Positions 44,279 to 56,005 of a stretch of 64,000 nucleotides of DNA are shown here, piece after piece. The notes beneath the pieces are model-generated. The model had not been told where the DNA came from and made no database searches. It worked only from the letters and a program-made list of their open reading frames with translations. Source of the DNA: Anisodus tanguticus (Eukaryota; Streptophyta; Magnoliopsida; Solanales; Solanaceae); assembly GCA_034509755.1 (NCBI GenBank), contig CM067548.1, positions 9,569,188-9,633,187 of the forward strand, written 5' to 3'. The position numbers and the translations under genes are program-made. The first letter of the stretch is position 1, and each line of letters begins with the position of its first letter.

Positions 44279-44880
44279 CTATCTCTTTTTATCTCGACTT
44301 GAAGCTATCTCCTTCAATCTCAACTTCCTCACTTGTCTATCCAAAATAGCCACAGGCTCCTTTTCGAACTCTAGATTCTGATAAAGCAATACTGAGTCCC
44401 ACTGAATAATATAAGAACCATTCGCATGATACTTCTTCAGCATAGACACATGGAAGACTCGATGAATGACTGAAAGACCCAGTGGCTCAGCCAACTCATA
44501 CGCCACCTCTTCCACTCTCTAAATAACCTCAAATTGTTCAATATACCTCAAACATAACATCTATCTCTTGCCAAATTTCATCACATCCTTCATGGGTGAA
44601 ACCTTCAGAAGAACCTTGTGACCCACCATGTACTCTAAATATCTAACCTTTTGATCTGCAAAATCAGTAATGTCTCTATTCAGCCACCCCCACCAATAGT
44701 TATACCTCAAATCCCGGTACATCTTAGTAGCACTTGGATGAATCGAATACCTAGAGTTGTGGGCCTCCTCTATAATCAATCTAGTCAAATATCCCACACG
44801 AGGCACACACACTCTACCCCTAATCCGTAGAACACCCTCACTATCAATCATGGCCTCCTGGACCTTGCCACTCATCACCT
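44279..44880 (-). pseudogene. Integrase remnants and chromodomain-like tail, A'
   Basis: 44561-44878 is one open frame: GVLRIRGRVCVPRVGYLTRLIIEEAHNSRYSIHP, the zinc-binding HH part, then WLNRDITDFADQKVRYLEYMVG. The change at DFA/DQKV joins the N-terminus to the C-terminal part directly; about 690 bp with the second zinc pair and the whole D,D,E core, present in array A at about 7811-8490, are missing. 44279-44515 follows with EVAYELAEPLGLSVIHRVFHVSMLKKYH and EKEPVAILDRQVRKLRLKEIA. The integrase cannot act. Confidence 0.85.
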
Positions 44881-45062
44881 TATCTTAACTCTTACACAAC
44901 CCTACATCATCATACTGGTGAGCCTGAATCTGATCCAAGAGAGATGACCTCGTCTCCACACAAGCTAGAATCCTACCCGGATTCGAAAGATCAAGCCTAA
45001 AAAAATTATTGGCTAGATTCTGGACTTTAATGCTAAAGTATGCTAAAATACTGCCAAACAAG

Positions 45063-45465
45063 CTAAATCCACATACTAACCGCCTTCTGGCTCAAATAAT
45101 CTGCCACCACATTGGCCTTGCCCGGATGATACAAAATGGTCATATCATAATCTTTCAACAACTCCATCCACCAACGCTGCCTAAAATTCATGTCCCTCTG
45201 ATTAAACACGTGTTGAAGACTACGATGATCAGTATAGACCTTACTATGGACACTATAAAGATAATGCCTCCAGATCTTCAAAGCAACCACAACGGCAGCC
45301 AACTCTAAATCATGAACATGATAGTTCTTGCCATGCACCTTCAAATACCTCGATGCATAAGCGATAACCTTACCTTTCTACATCAACACACAACCTAAAC
45401 TAATCATAGAAGCATCGCAATACACCGTATAGTCTTTCCCCTCCACCGAAAAGGATAAGGGATTG
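45063..45465 (-). pseudogene. RNase H, A'
   Basis: The first part near 45380-45440 reads as the DGKDYTVYCDASMISLG-type motif with the catalytic Asp, and then a stop. 45063-45344 is open: HGKNYHVHDLELAAVVVALKIW, VYTDHRSLQHVFNQRDM, WMELLKDYDM and VVADYLSQK. The motif residues are intact, unlike in array A, but the frame is not continuous. Confidence 0.8.
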
Positions 45466-45499
45466 TGGTCAATAAAGTCTTGAGCTTTTGGAAGCTCTG

Positions 45500-46330
45500 C
45501 TCACACTCATCAGACCACTGGAAAGGAACATTCTATTGAGTCAAATGCATCAAGTGAGAAGCAATAGAAGAGAATCCCTTGATGAACAAGCGATAATAGC
45601 TAGCAAGACCAACAAAACTCCAAATCTTTATCATAGAAGTCGGTCTAGGCCAGTACTTGACTACCTCTATCTTCTTATGGTCAACCATAATCCCGTCCTT
45701 GGACAACACATGCCCCAAGAATGCCACAGAACTCTACTAAAACTCACACTTTGAGAACTTAGCATACAACTTCTTTTCCTTCAAAATCCCAAGAACCACT
45801 CCTAGGTGTTGCTCGTAATCCTCCCGACACTTCGAATATACTCAAATGTCATCAATAAACACAATCACAAAAAATCCATGTACGGCTTAAATATCCCATT
45901 CATTAAATCCATGGATGTTGCGGGGGCATTGGTAAGCCCAAATGACATCACCATGAACTTATAATGCCCATAACTAGTCCTTTAAGCTGTTGATACCCAG
46001 ACCTCAAATCAATCTTCGAAAACACAGAAGCACCCTGAAGCTGGTCGAATAGGTCATCAATACAAATAATTGGATACTTGTTTCTGATAGTAACCTTGTT
46101 AAAATATATGTAAAATGCACATACTCACAGTTCCATCCTTCTTCTTCACGAACAAGACAGGAGCACCCCATGCAGATACACTAGGTCGAATGAAGCCCTT
46201 ACTCATCAAATCCTTAAGTTGCTCCTTCAACTCTCTCAACTCTCCTTAAGCCATACTGTACGAAGGGATATAAATGGGTCAAGTACCCGGCTAAAGTCAA
46301 TATCTCAGTCTGGAAGCATACCTAGTAAAT
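45500..46330 (-). pseudogene. Reverse transcriptase, A'
   Basis: Pieces on the minus strand: SAWGAPVLFVKKKDG near 46140-46180, a broken LNKVTIRNKYP region near 46080, IDLRSGYQQLKG near 45990, SFGLTNAPATSMDLMN near 45910, and VIVFIDDI*VYS near 45835-45860, with FIDD intact but a stop two codons later. The thumb is open at 45533-45727 (MAFLGHVLSKDGIMVDHKKIEVVKYWPRP). Frames change at least three times. Confidence 0.8.
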
Positions 46331-46432
46331 CTGAAGGAAAGACCTCCGCAAACTCATTAACTACCAAAAAATATCCAGGAAAGGGGACTCCACACTAGTA
46401 TCCTAAATATGTAAAAGATAAGCCAAACCACC

Positions 46433-46906
46433 TCAGTCCACTAACTTCCTAGCATGAATGTAAGAAATAACTTTCCTAGGAGCAGGGCTAGGAGTGCCTC
46501 TCCACTCTAACATTAGAAGACCAGGCATAGATAGAATGATCATCTTGGAATAACAATCTTGAATGGCATGATATGGTGACAGCCAATCCTTACCCAATAA
46601 AATATTGAAATCCACCATATCTAATATAACCAGATCTACCCAAGTGTCGTAACCCATGAAAGTAACTACACACATGCGATATACTCTATCAACAATCACA
46701 GAATCACCGACTAGTGTAGACACACGAATAGGAATATCAAGCATATCACACCATATATCCAATTTCGCAGAAAAGTAGGCAGACACATAAGAGAAAGTAG
46801 ACCCTGGATCAACTAACACATTAGGAACTTGATGATCAACTAAGATGATACCTTTAATGACTGCATCTGATACCTCAGCCTTTACCCTACAAGGACTGCA
46901 TAACAA
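46433..46906 (-). pseudogene. Aspartic protease, A'
   Basis: A 157-codon open frame without interruption. It has IKGIILVDHQVPNVLVDPG, STFSYVSAYFSAKL with the DPGS active site intact, SVIVDRVYRMCVVTFMGYDT, VILDMVDFNILLGKDWL and a C-terminal linker PAPRKVISYIHARKLVD. This is the usual length and order for the family. It is the only protease in the window with both the active site and a continuous frame. It lacks a start of its own because it was part of Pol. Confidence 0.85.
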
Positions 46907-46909
46907 TGA

Positions 46910-48416
46910 GTTCGCCCTGCCTCAAACTATGTAACTTGTTGGCCACCTCAGCCTGAATGAGCTCCACCTCTCCCCAACTGGGGTCCACTATAACCAAACT
47001 GATGGCCACCATGGATCGATTGATATCCTCCCTAGCTTGTCTGACTACCACCTCTAGACATTTGTGTTAGGGTCCTAGGTGCATGAGAGCCACTCGAAAA
47101 TTGCCTGGGGAAATCTCTCCTAAAGTACCCAACCTCTTTACAAGTATAACAAGCTCTGGCTACTGAGGGCTACTAAATAGAGATAGAAGAAATTGTGTTG
47201 TCATGGTCTGAATACTGATACTAAGAACCCCTCGATGAATGGCCCCAACTACATTAATTGGAAATCTAAAGAGTTGCCTAAACCAGTCAACTAGGCTACA
47301 ACTGATGATATCTCCCATGATAACTATATCCACGGGAAGTAGAACCACTGAACTAATCATAGCACCTAGCCCTATTCTTGGGCTCATATCTGGGCAACTT
47401 ACCCTTCACATTCTCTACCATCTAAGCATGCTCAACAATGGTCTCAAAAGAGGCTCTAGAAGCCACCAACTATAATATAGCCTACTGTAGTGGAATATTC
47501 AACCCTCTGACAAAACATTTTACCCGTTTTGCCTTAGTAGGAAGAAACAACACTACATAGTGTGATAAGGAATGGAAGCGAGTCTCATAGTGTGCCATTG
47601 AAGAATCCCCTGGTCAATCTTCTGAAACTCATCTCACTTGCTCAAATGCAAGCTCAAAGGTATGTACTTCTTAAGAACACACTGTAGAACCAAACCTAAG
47701 ATAACGGAGGCATCCGTACAGGAAAACAATCAACATATGCCCTCTACCACTGCTTCGCATCACCGCTAAGCTGAAGGGCCACAAAACTGACTCCATGAGT
47801 CTTAACAATACTAAGAGTATGCAACCTCTCATGTTTGCTTACTATAAACTCATATGCATACTCCTCAGGCAGACCAAAGAACTTCAGAGGTTTCATGTTG
47901 GAAACATGCTCCCAAATCTTTCGCTCATCATGGGTTATAGTTGTCCTACCAATAGGTCAGGAACCCAACTCTGGAGCATGAACCTTATGTATACGCAGAT
48001 CTAACATCGCTACAGGCTGAATACCAGGTGTATGAAATTCAGGAGGTCTGAGTCTACCTCCCTCTTGCATGGGACCGAGAACCACCCGGAGTAGTAAGAT
48101 ATGCCATTGTCTGAGCAAAACCTCGAGAACACTTGATAACCTGAACAACTTATCCTCAAGGATTGGTGTAGCAATAAATCTAGGCTAATCCTAGAATGGT
48201 CGAACCTCTTCCTCTATCACATCATCCTGAGGCTCATAACCGTGTTAGGGGGAAAAATCTAGTACGAGCCTGGTCGTCTCTCTATTCTCCATCCTGAGCT
48301 AGTGATGCTGCTTTGGCTCTCCCCCGACCCCAAGCACGTGCTCTACCATGTCCACACATAGCCGGTGCTGGAGCATGCGCCTTATCACTGGCCATATAAG
48401 CATGAGTCCTCACCAT
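46910..48416 (-). pseudogene. gag of A'
   Basis: The start codon is at 48416 (minus, MVRTHAYMASDKAHAPAP in one frame), matching the array A gag start. Later pieces are the VAALKLSGDAKQWWRAY region near 47740, TKRVKCFVRGLNIPLQ near 47490, and a zinc knuckle near 47130-47150 reading CYTCKEVGYFRRDF, where His and the last Cys are changed. The full gag length is present, about 1.5 kb, unlike in either interior of array A. Stops and shifts are frequent. Confidence 0.8.
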
Positions 48417-48470
48417 CTGTGAGCTAATCGTAATAAGATCAGATACCAATTTGATTCAATTATTAATGGT

Positions 48471-48662
48471 GACCTTATTCAACTTGCGGTAATCAATACA
48501 CATACGCAAAGATCCATTATTTTTTCAAACAAAAAAGACTGGTGCACCCCAAGGTGAGGTATTTGGTCTAATAAATCCCTTATCAAAGAGGTCTTTCAAA
48601 TGGCCTTTTAGTTCTTTTAACTCTTTTGGAGCCATTCAGTATGGAAGAATGGATATCAGCAT
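48471..48662 (-). pseudogene. Element C, RT N-terminal fragment left of D
   Basis: The minus frame reads ISILPY*MAPKELKELKGHL, then KDLFDKGFIRPNTSPWGAPVFFV, and LRMCIDYRKLNKVTIN, the start of a Ty3/gypsy RT. It has two stops. It joins in frame to LSCTKP at 56006-56022 across element D. The rest of the RT and pol is missing because A' begins at 48470. Confidence 0.85.
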
Positions 48663-51205
48663 TTTCACGCCCCAACATAGGGAGGCGTGGCCAGCACCTG
48701 GTGTCTTACTATGAATAATTTGTCTTACTAGGCCAATATGTAAATCAATCAATGCAATTTAAGGCCAATAAGTTTGTACTCTGAATAATATGTAAGTGAT
48801 AACTAGCTCAATTGACATGTGGCCATCTCAAAAGTTAAGTACATCTATACGACCGACAAGGCCACTATAAATATCTGCAAAACATCAAAACCTCGAAGAA
48901 GACATATACAAGGGCCGAAAAGGCCACTATACTGGAATACTAAATGTATAGCACATGTCTATAAGTTTCTAAGAAGAACAATTGTATTGTGGTCGAGATA
49001 GGGCCATAACCTCCCCAATATTCGTATATATACTAAACTCTAGGCCTGGTATCTCTGGAAGATATGGAGCATACCACTCAATCTGATATTCAATAACATC
49101 TGCTATGGGGATCCCTCTGGCTATCTGTCAGGACCTGCAGGCATCAAATCCAGTGCGCCCGACAAAAAGGCGTTAGTATGTAATAATGTACTAAGTATGT
49201 AAGGTGAAATAACTAAAACTAATCTAAACAAAGATATAAAATATAATGAGTATCAACTTAGGAGTCAATGGAAAGTTGGGGATATACTTACCTGTCTCTG
49301 ACTCCTAATATATGTACAATACAATAGCAAACTAGTTAGCCCCATATAAGGCATCTAAACATGTGTTAATAGCCTCTAAGGCAAGTGCATAGCCCCGAAG
49401 GCAATCTGTGTATGTATAGCCCCGAAGGCAATTGTACATGTATAGCTCCGAAGGCAACTGTATATGTATAGCCTCAAAGGCAAGCACTTATTTACATAGC
49501 CTCGAAGGTGAGTGTGTAATCGAATAGCCCCGAAGGCAAGTGTAATGATATAGCTCTGTACGCAATGTGTAATTCTATATGTCTTATAGTCATGTATCTT
49601 ATTGTAATCGGCCATATATAGGGGTCGGTATATCTCTCACTGATTCTAAGTCGGGGACAACTATCACCAGCCATAGGGTTGGGATAAATCTAACTTAGCA
49701 TCAAGGCTAGGATATCTCTCACTAGCGTCAATCCCAGGATAACTCTCACTGGCCGTATAAGGCTCGAGATAACTTTATATATGTAATAACAATGAGATGT
49801 ATATATATGTATATCAATCCTATACTATTTCTAGTAACATGGGGATAATATAGAATGATCACGGACTCCCGAAAACGGATAATCTAAAACATGAGAAGAT
49901 ATGGCACAACAAGGATGTATGACTATATGTTATGTTTTTTTCCCTTTTGCTCTCCTTCGAAGCTCTATTGCTTACGGAATCATGTCAATAGAAAGAAGGG
50001 AATACCCTTAACATTCCTTTGTTGGTTCTCTTGACAACACAACCAACGCAGTTCGTCTAGCCCCTCAACCTATAATGACGACAATGCTTCCATTAAGCTA
50101 AGAAATACTGGTATATCATGTATATTGAGAGACAAGCTTGTTTAGTAATGAATTGGACATCTCCCCTATTGTTTTACATCTATGAAGTTAGAAATAACTA
50201 GAAATATCAAATCCACTAAATCCAATCACACAACAACTTAAAACAATTACCAAATAACCCACACGACAATAACAACACCTCATAAGATTTCCCATAATTA
50301 ATATTGTATTCCTCATCCCACAAGTTAGTTATAATCTAAACGAACTTAAATTTATCTAGGAGAGGAGAATCCTTACCTTATATGTCAAAAGCTACCCTTC
50401 TTTAACCTTACTTCACTTGAAGAAAGCCTGGATTCAACAACACTACAAAATGGAACAACGAGATCGAAACGTTGAGCAAAATCGTAACCAAATTTAAATA
50501 ACATTGCTTGATATACACTTTGCTGCTCCATAAGTTTTTATATAGTTACTCCTATAAACTTTTTTGCTCCATAAATTTTGAAGAGATATATCTACTTTAA
50601 GAGAAAAGATTTCAAGTACAATTCATAACTAGGGACTGTGGGGCCCACTCTTAAATACATATAATTCACACTATCCTCCATATGCCACCAATACCACTTT
50701 ATAATTGGTGTCAATTTCTTCCCTTATCATGGACACCTAGGAGTGTCTCTCGACATAGCACTTAGCCACTATATTGTTATTTAATTCATCTCTTTCCCAT
50801 TATAATCCAACACTTAATCAATTACACACATAATTAATTTCTTGATCTCAATTTACTTAAATAAAATCATTTTAGCACACTTCATATATGCATTATCATG
50901 ATCATGTAATATAGAAATAGTCCATACACTCTTTGGCACATACGAAATATTATTTCCACTCATCGTCATGACACTTTTAAGACCTAAATTATTTTCGGAC
51001 TTCATCCTTTTATACAATGAGCTCTTTATTTGCATACTTGAATATGACAAAAAAAATCGCCATTTGGTATACTTACATACGTCGAGAAGTTCAAACCATA
51101 GGCCAAAAGTTTGGGATATTACATGGACAAAAATTATTCTCCCTGTCAGAGCTTATGCCGACTAACATAAGCCGCAACTCAACGTATAAAAATATGGGAT
51201 GTAAC
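48663..51205 (-). repeat. Element D 3' LTR, 2.54 kb
   Basis: On the minus strand it starts TGTTACATCCC at 51205 and ends GGGGCGTGAAA at 48663. It aligns with 53480-56005 throughout, including an AGCCCCGAAGGCAA minisatellite (49375-49560) and the GGATAACTCTCACTRGC words at 49680-49760. Confidence 0.88.
49375..49560. repeat. AT-AGCCCCGAAGGCAA minisatellite, left D LTR
   Basis: Seven or eight units with a core TAGCCCCGAAGGCAA and a variable TGTRTATGTA spacer, about 28-33 bp each. The same array occurs at 54165-54335 in the other LTR with its own small changes. Confidence 0.88.
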
Positions 51206-51219
51206 ATCCTTCCCCCCTT
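51206..51219 (-). other. Polypurine tract of element D
   Basis: On the minus strand AAAGGGGGGAAGGA stands directly before TGTTACATCCC, the 3' LTR start. Confidence 0.82.
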
Positions 51220-51469
51220 TAGAAATATTCTTCCGCGAATGATAACTCTTAGAAACTTGCAAAATTTTTGCTTGAGTCCCCTTTGTAAACTTAACTAAAA
51301 CTGACTTGCATGAAGCCAGAAAGGACACTATAAATGATAACACTTGGCCTCACACGACTGTCACTCATAAGTAGTGTAAGTCATAAATAAAAGCTCATCT
51401 CAAGATCTATAGGCTTATGCCAAGCTATACTGTAATATCTCATCTCAAGCAATTTCTTAAGTCTGAAAT

Positions 51470-51870
51470 AGGTAGGGGTATTTAAATTTCATCTCCTTTT
51501 CATCTTCCCACATCATCTCTTTGGTGATCTTGGTATTCTATAGTACTTTCACAGAAGTCACTTCTTTGGTCCTAAACCTACAGACCTGTTGATCCAAAAT
51601 AGTCATTAGAATCTCCTCGTTAAGATACGTTCTTTATGATCTGAACATCTTCCACTGAAATAATTCGGGTAGAATCTCCAATACATATTTTTAGCATGGG
51701 TACATGAAAAATCTTGATGGACTAACTCTAGCACTGGAAGTAACTATAGCTCCTAAGCTACTCGGCCTATCTGCCAAATGATTCTGTAAGGCCCTACCTA
51801 TCGCGGGCTAAGTTTTCCCTTCTAACCGGACCTTATGACGCCTTTTATCAGTGACATTTTCATGAATACC
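51470..51870 (-). pseudogene. Integrase C-terminus and chromodomain, element D
   Basis: Minus-strand frames give GKLSPR*VGPYRII, a broken P/L-rich linker, then RTKEVTSVKVL*NTKITKEMMWEDEKEMKFKYPYLF. This is the same type of ending as in element B (WEAEEDIKSQYPHLF). Only this end of pol can be identified in D. Confidence 0.8.
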
Positions 51871-53464
51871 TAATCATCTATGAATTTCTGCACGTTCGTA
51901 CCTTAGGAATTCTTATTTTATGACCTTGTCCATCCTATAATTGTACCTTGTAATACTATTCCTCTTGAGGGACTCCTTCACTGATGCTCTTAGAACCAAG
52001 TACAATCATCAGATGGCTCTTATCATTCTTGCTTTACATCTCTTAATCTTAGTCACAATTCTTTGGGCTTTGGTGCTCGTAATATTGATATTTATCCCTC
52101 CTGTCACACCTCGTGTGGTGGTATCCATCTATTCATACTTTACGTATGGAGCAAAATATTTAGGATAGGTTTCAACTCTTTAATCTCATATTCTAGACTC
52201 CTAGATTATCTCATCCTCGTAAGTGTTTATGCTTAACTTGCCATCTTAGCCCATTCACAATCTGATCTTCTAATTTAATGTACTTTTGTGAAAGCTCACA
52301 TGTTAATACTTTAGACAAGCTTGTTGCAACAGATACTTTTTAATTGAACGGAGGTGAACTGTAGATTCATTCAGCCACTCTTATCTTCTCTTGTACTTGG
52401 CCACGAACTTCATCATCTTGCCATATTTTGACTTACCATTACTACCCATTTATCACATGTTACTCGTAACGCTTCACTTATCCTCTTATTATCCTCTTAC
52501 TAATGTTCTCATCTCTTAATTTATTCAGAAAACTTCAACAAGACACTCTATCGCTTTTAGCTTCCCGAGCTTCATCTCACTTTATTCTTTGGATCACCTA
52601 ATATTCTCCTTTAATGGGGAAAGGAACCATACTAAGATTAGTACTTATCCCTTCTTGGATTCAAATACCTAGCTACTGAACTTCCCAAACATTCTGGTAA
52701 TCATATCTGAATGTACTATTATAGAGTACACCACCTTAGTGCCTCACAAGGGAACTTTCATCACATTCATAATATCATTCAAAAATATCCCCCAGTGATA
52801 ACAATCTGCCCACAGTTCCGGGTCACTCTAACCCCAGCTAGATCCTAAAATCTTGTCTTTCTATTAAACTATATCTATTGGTTCTCATAAAGTATAACCG
52901 AAATGGTTGTAGCTAATTGTATGCACTACTATTACGGTTAGAAGTAGACTCACAATGCTTATATTTCCCCGCCTGAATTGTAAATACTTATAATCTTCAC
53001 TGACTGGGTACCTCGTACCCTTTTCTCCTTGCCTATATTGCCTGCTGAAACTTATGTTTTTACCTTGTGATACTCTCATAGCCTTCTATCCACTGGGACA
53101 TGTTAGATATCTGCATCTTATGGTCTTAAGCATGACAATTTCTCATCCGGTTTGCACTGCCTGATAGAATGTCAAACTGGTCACATCATCTAGAACAATC
53201 TTTACTAGTTTTTTTACCTATTTGTGTATTAGCCCTTTTGTTAATTATAATCTTTCTGATCCCTGGCATCTTTGTTCATCAATAGCAAACAAACATATTG
53301 ACTCAAACTCTTATGACTCATCTTTACATCACGATTTGGATTTGAAACAAGGGTAACAGACTCTTAAATGCCCTGTAGCTTTCTGTTTATATAATGTGTT
53401 ACACAATACACTTATAAATAAAACTCTACTAGACACGACTTGTGGACTCCCTAGGATATACCTG
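51871..53464 (-). mobile_element. Element D interior, unrecognised part
   Basis: About 1.6 kb without a motif I can name on either strand. It is too short to hold gag, protease, RT and RNase H, so most of the coding part has been deleted. The last 80 bp (CTCTACTAGACACGACTTG...) are the leader, which matches F and H. Confidence 0.55.
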
Positions 53465-53476
53465 CTTTGATACTAA
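53465..53476 (-). other. Primer-binding site of element D
   Basis: On the minus strand TTAGTATCAAAG resembles TTGGTATCAGAG with two changes. It lies between the D leader and the LTR end at 53480. Confidence 0.68.
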
Positions 53477-53479
53477 GTT

Positions 53480-56005
53480 TGTCATGCCCCAACCTAGGGA
53501 GACGTGGCCAACACCCAGTTCCTTACTAAGCCCGAGCAAATCAAGTTGTAATTAGCTTACTCTAAGATATAATATGAATAATCTAGATTACTAGGCTGAT
53601 ATGTAAATCAATCAACACAATCTGAGGCCAATAAGTTCGTACTCTGAATGATTAGTACGTGATAACTAGATCAATTGACATAGGCCCATCTCAAAAGGTA
53701 ATATATCTATACGACCAACTAGGACGCAATGAATATTTGCAAATAGTACAACCCAAAATAAGACATATACAAGGATCGACAAGGCCACTATTCTAGATAC
53801 TAAATGTACAACATATCTTTATAAGCCTCTAAGAAGATCAATTGTACTATGGCCAAGACAGGGCCCAAACCTCCCCAATATCCGTGTACATACTAAACTC
53901 TAGGCCTTATATCTCCGAAAGACATGAGAGTACCACTCTAGTTGATACTCGACAAAAGGGCATCAGTACAAAATAATGTAGTGAGTATATAAGGCAACTG
54001 AAATAACTGAAACTGAATCTGAACTGAGATATAAAATATGTTGAGTATAAATGGAGGAGTCAATGGAAAGCTGGAGATACACTTACACGTCTCTGACTCC
54101 TAATAAATTACTATATAATAGCAAACTAGCTAGCCCTATATAAGGCGTCTAAACATGTGTAAATTTCCTCAAAGGCAAGTGCATAGTGCCGAAGGCAATG
54201 TGTGTATGTATAGCCCCGAAGGCAACTATATATGTATAGCCCCGAAGGCAAGTGCACATTTACATAGGCTCGAAGGCGACTGTGTAATCGAATAGCCCCG
54301 AAGGCAAGTGTAATGATATAGCCCCGTAGGCAATGTGTAACAGTATATGTCCTATAGTCATGTATCTTATCATAACCGGCCACGTGTAGGGCTCGCTATA
54401 TCTCTAACCGACTCTAAGATGGGGCAACTCTCACCAATCATAGGGATGGGATAACTCTAACTAACTTAATAAGCCAGAATAACTCTCACTAGCATCAAGG
54501 CTAGCATATCTCTCACTAACGTCAATGTTAGGATAACTCTCATCGGTCGTATAAGACTTGGGATAACTCTATGTATGTAATGACAATAAGATGTATCTAT
54601 ATGTATATCAATCCTCTACTCTTTCTAGTAACATGAGGCTAATATAGAATGACCATAGAATCCCTGTAAGAGAAAATCTAAAGCATAAGAAGATATGACA
54701 CTACAAGGATGTATGACTATATGTTAGGCTTTTCTTTTAAGTTATCCTTCGACACTCTATTACTTACGGAATTATGCCGATAGAAAGAAGGGAATAACCT
54801 TTACATACCTTTATTGGTTTTCTTGACAACCCAACCAATGCAATTTGTTTATCCCCTCAACCTATAATGACAACAATGCTTCCGTTAAACTAAGAATTAC
54901 TAGTATATCATGTATATCGAGCGACAAGCTTGTTTTATAATGAATCGAACAAGATCTCCCCTATTTATTTTACATCCATGAAGTTGTAAATAACCAGAAA
55001 CATCAAATCCATTAATCCCAGCCACACAACAACTTAAAATAATCATCAAAAAGCCCACAAGACAATAAGAACACCTCATACGATTTCCCACAATTAATTT
55101 TGTATTCATCATCCCACAAGTTAGATTTGATCTAGATGAACTTAAATATATCTAAGAGTGTAGAATCCTTACCTTATATGACAAGAACTACTCTTCTTCG
55201 GTATCACTTCACTTCTAAGAAAGCCCGAATTCAACAACACAACAAAACGGAACAACGAGATCGAAGCGTTGAGAGAAACCGTAACAAACTTTAAATAACG
55301 CTGCTTGCTATACACTTTGCTGCTCCATAACTTTTTATATAGTTACTCCTATAAACCTTGTTGCTCCATAAATTTTTAATATATATATCTCCTTTAAGAG
55401 AAAATATTTCAAGTACAATTCGTAACTAGGGACAGTGGGGCCCACCCTTAAATATATATAATTCACACTATCCTCCACATGCCACAAATATCACCTTATA
55501 ATAGGTGTCAATTGTTGCCCTTATCATGGACACGTGGGAGTGTCTCTCAACTTAACACTTATCCTCTATATTGTTATTTAATTCATTTATTTTCCATTAT
55601 AATCTAACACTTAATCAATTACACACACAAATAGTTTTTTGATTTTAATTCACTTAAATAAAATAATTTTAGCACACTTCATATACTCATTATCATGATC
55701 ATGTAATATAGAAATAGTCCATATACTCTTTTGGCACATGTGAAGTATTATATCCACTCACCGTCATGACACTTTTAATTCCAAAATTATTTTGGGACTT
55801 CATCCGTTTAAACAACGAGCTCCTTATTTGCATACTTGAATATGACAAAAAAAATTCGTCATTCGGTCTACTTACATACGTCGAGCAGTTCAAACCATAA
55901 GCCGAATGTTTGGGGTATTACATTGACGAAACTTATTCTCACTCTCCGAGCTTACGTCGACTAACTTAAGCCACAACTCAACTTTTAAAAATACGAGATT
56001 TAATA
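53480..56005 (-). repeat. Element D 5' LTR, 2.53 kb
   Basis: It is the full-length partner of 48663-51205. On the plus strand it starts TGTCATGCCCCAACC and ends CGAGATTTAATA, against TGGGATGTAACA in the other. The minisatellite lies at 54165-54335. The interior-facing end carries the primer site. Confidence 0.88.
54165..54335. repeat. AT-AGCCCCGAAGGCAA minisatellite, right D LTR
   Basis: This is the copy of the 49375-49560 array, with the same core and order of spacers and a few unit-specific changes (for example CATAGTGCCGAAGG at 54183). Confidence 0.88.

Larger units (their letters stand above)
42175..48470 (-). mobile_element. Chromovirus A', minus-strand relative of array A
   Basis: From high to low coordinates: leader (48470-48417), gag (48416-46910), protease, RT, RNase H, integrase ends, chromodomain-like tail, and a 3' LTR truncated at 42175. 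Its leader (AATCAAATTGGTATCTGA) and gag start match array A at 11500-11560. The 5' LTR is missing; sequence at 48471 belongs to element C. Confidence 0.83.
48663..56005 (-). mobile_element. LTR element D nested in element C
   Basis: Two LTRs of about 2.5 kb (48663-51205 and 53480-56005) enclose a 2.27-kb interior with a primer site and a polypurine tract in the right places. Flanks are AGCAT (48658-48662) and GGCTT (56006-56010), a decayed 5-bp duplication: on the minus strand ATGCT and AAGCC. The LTRs are full-length and similar, but the interior has lost most of gag and pol. Confidence 0.87.

Noticed and set aside
49375..49560. Possible CRISPR array or satellite
   Set aside because: Units have related, not unique, spacers and the array is duplicated with the LTR. 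It is a minisatellite.
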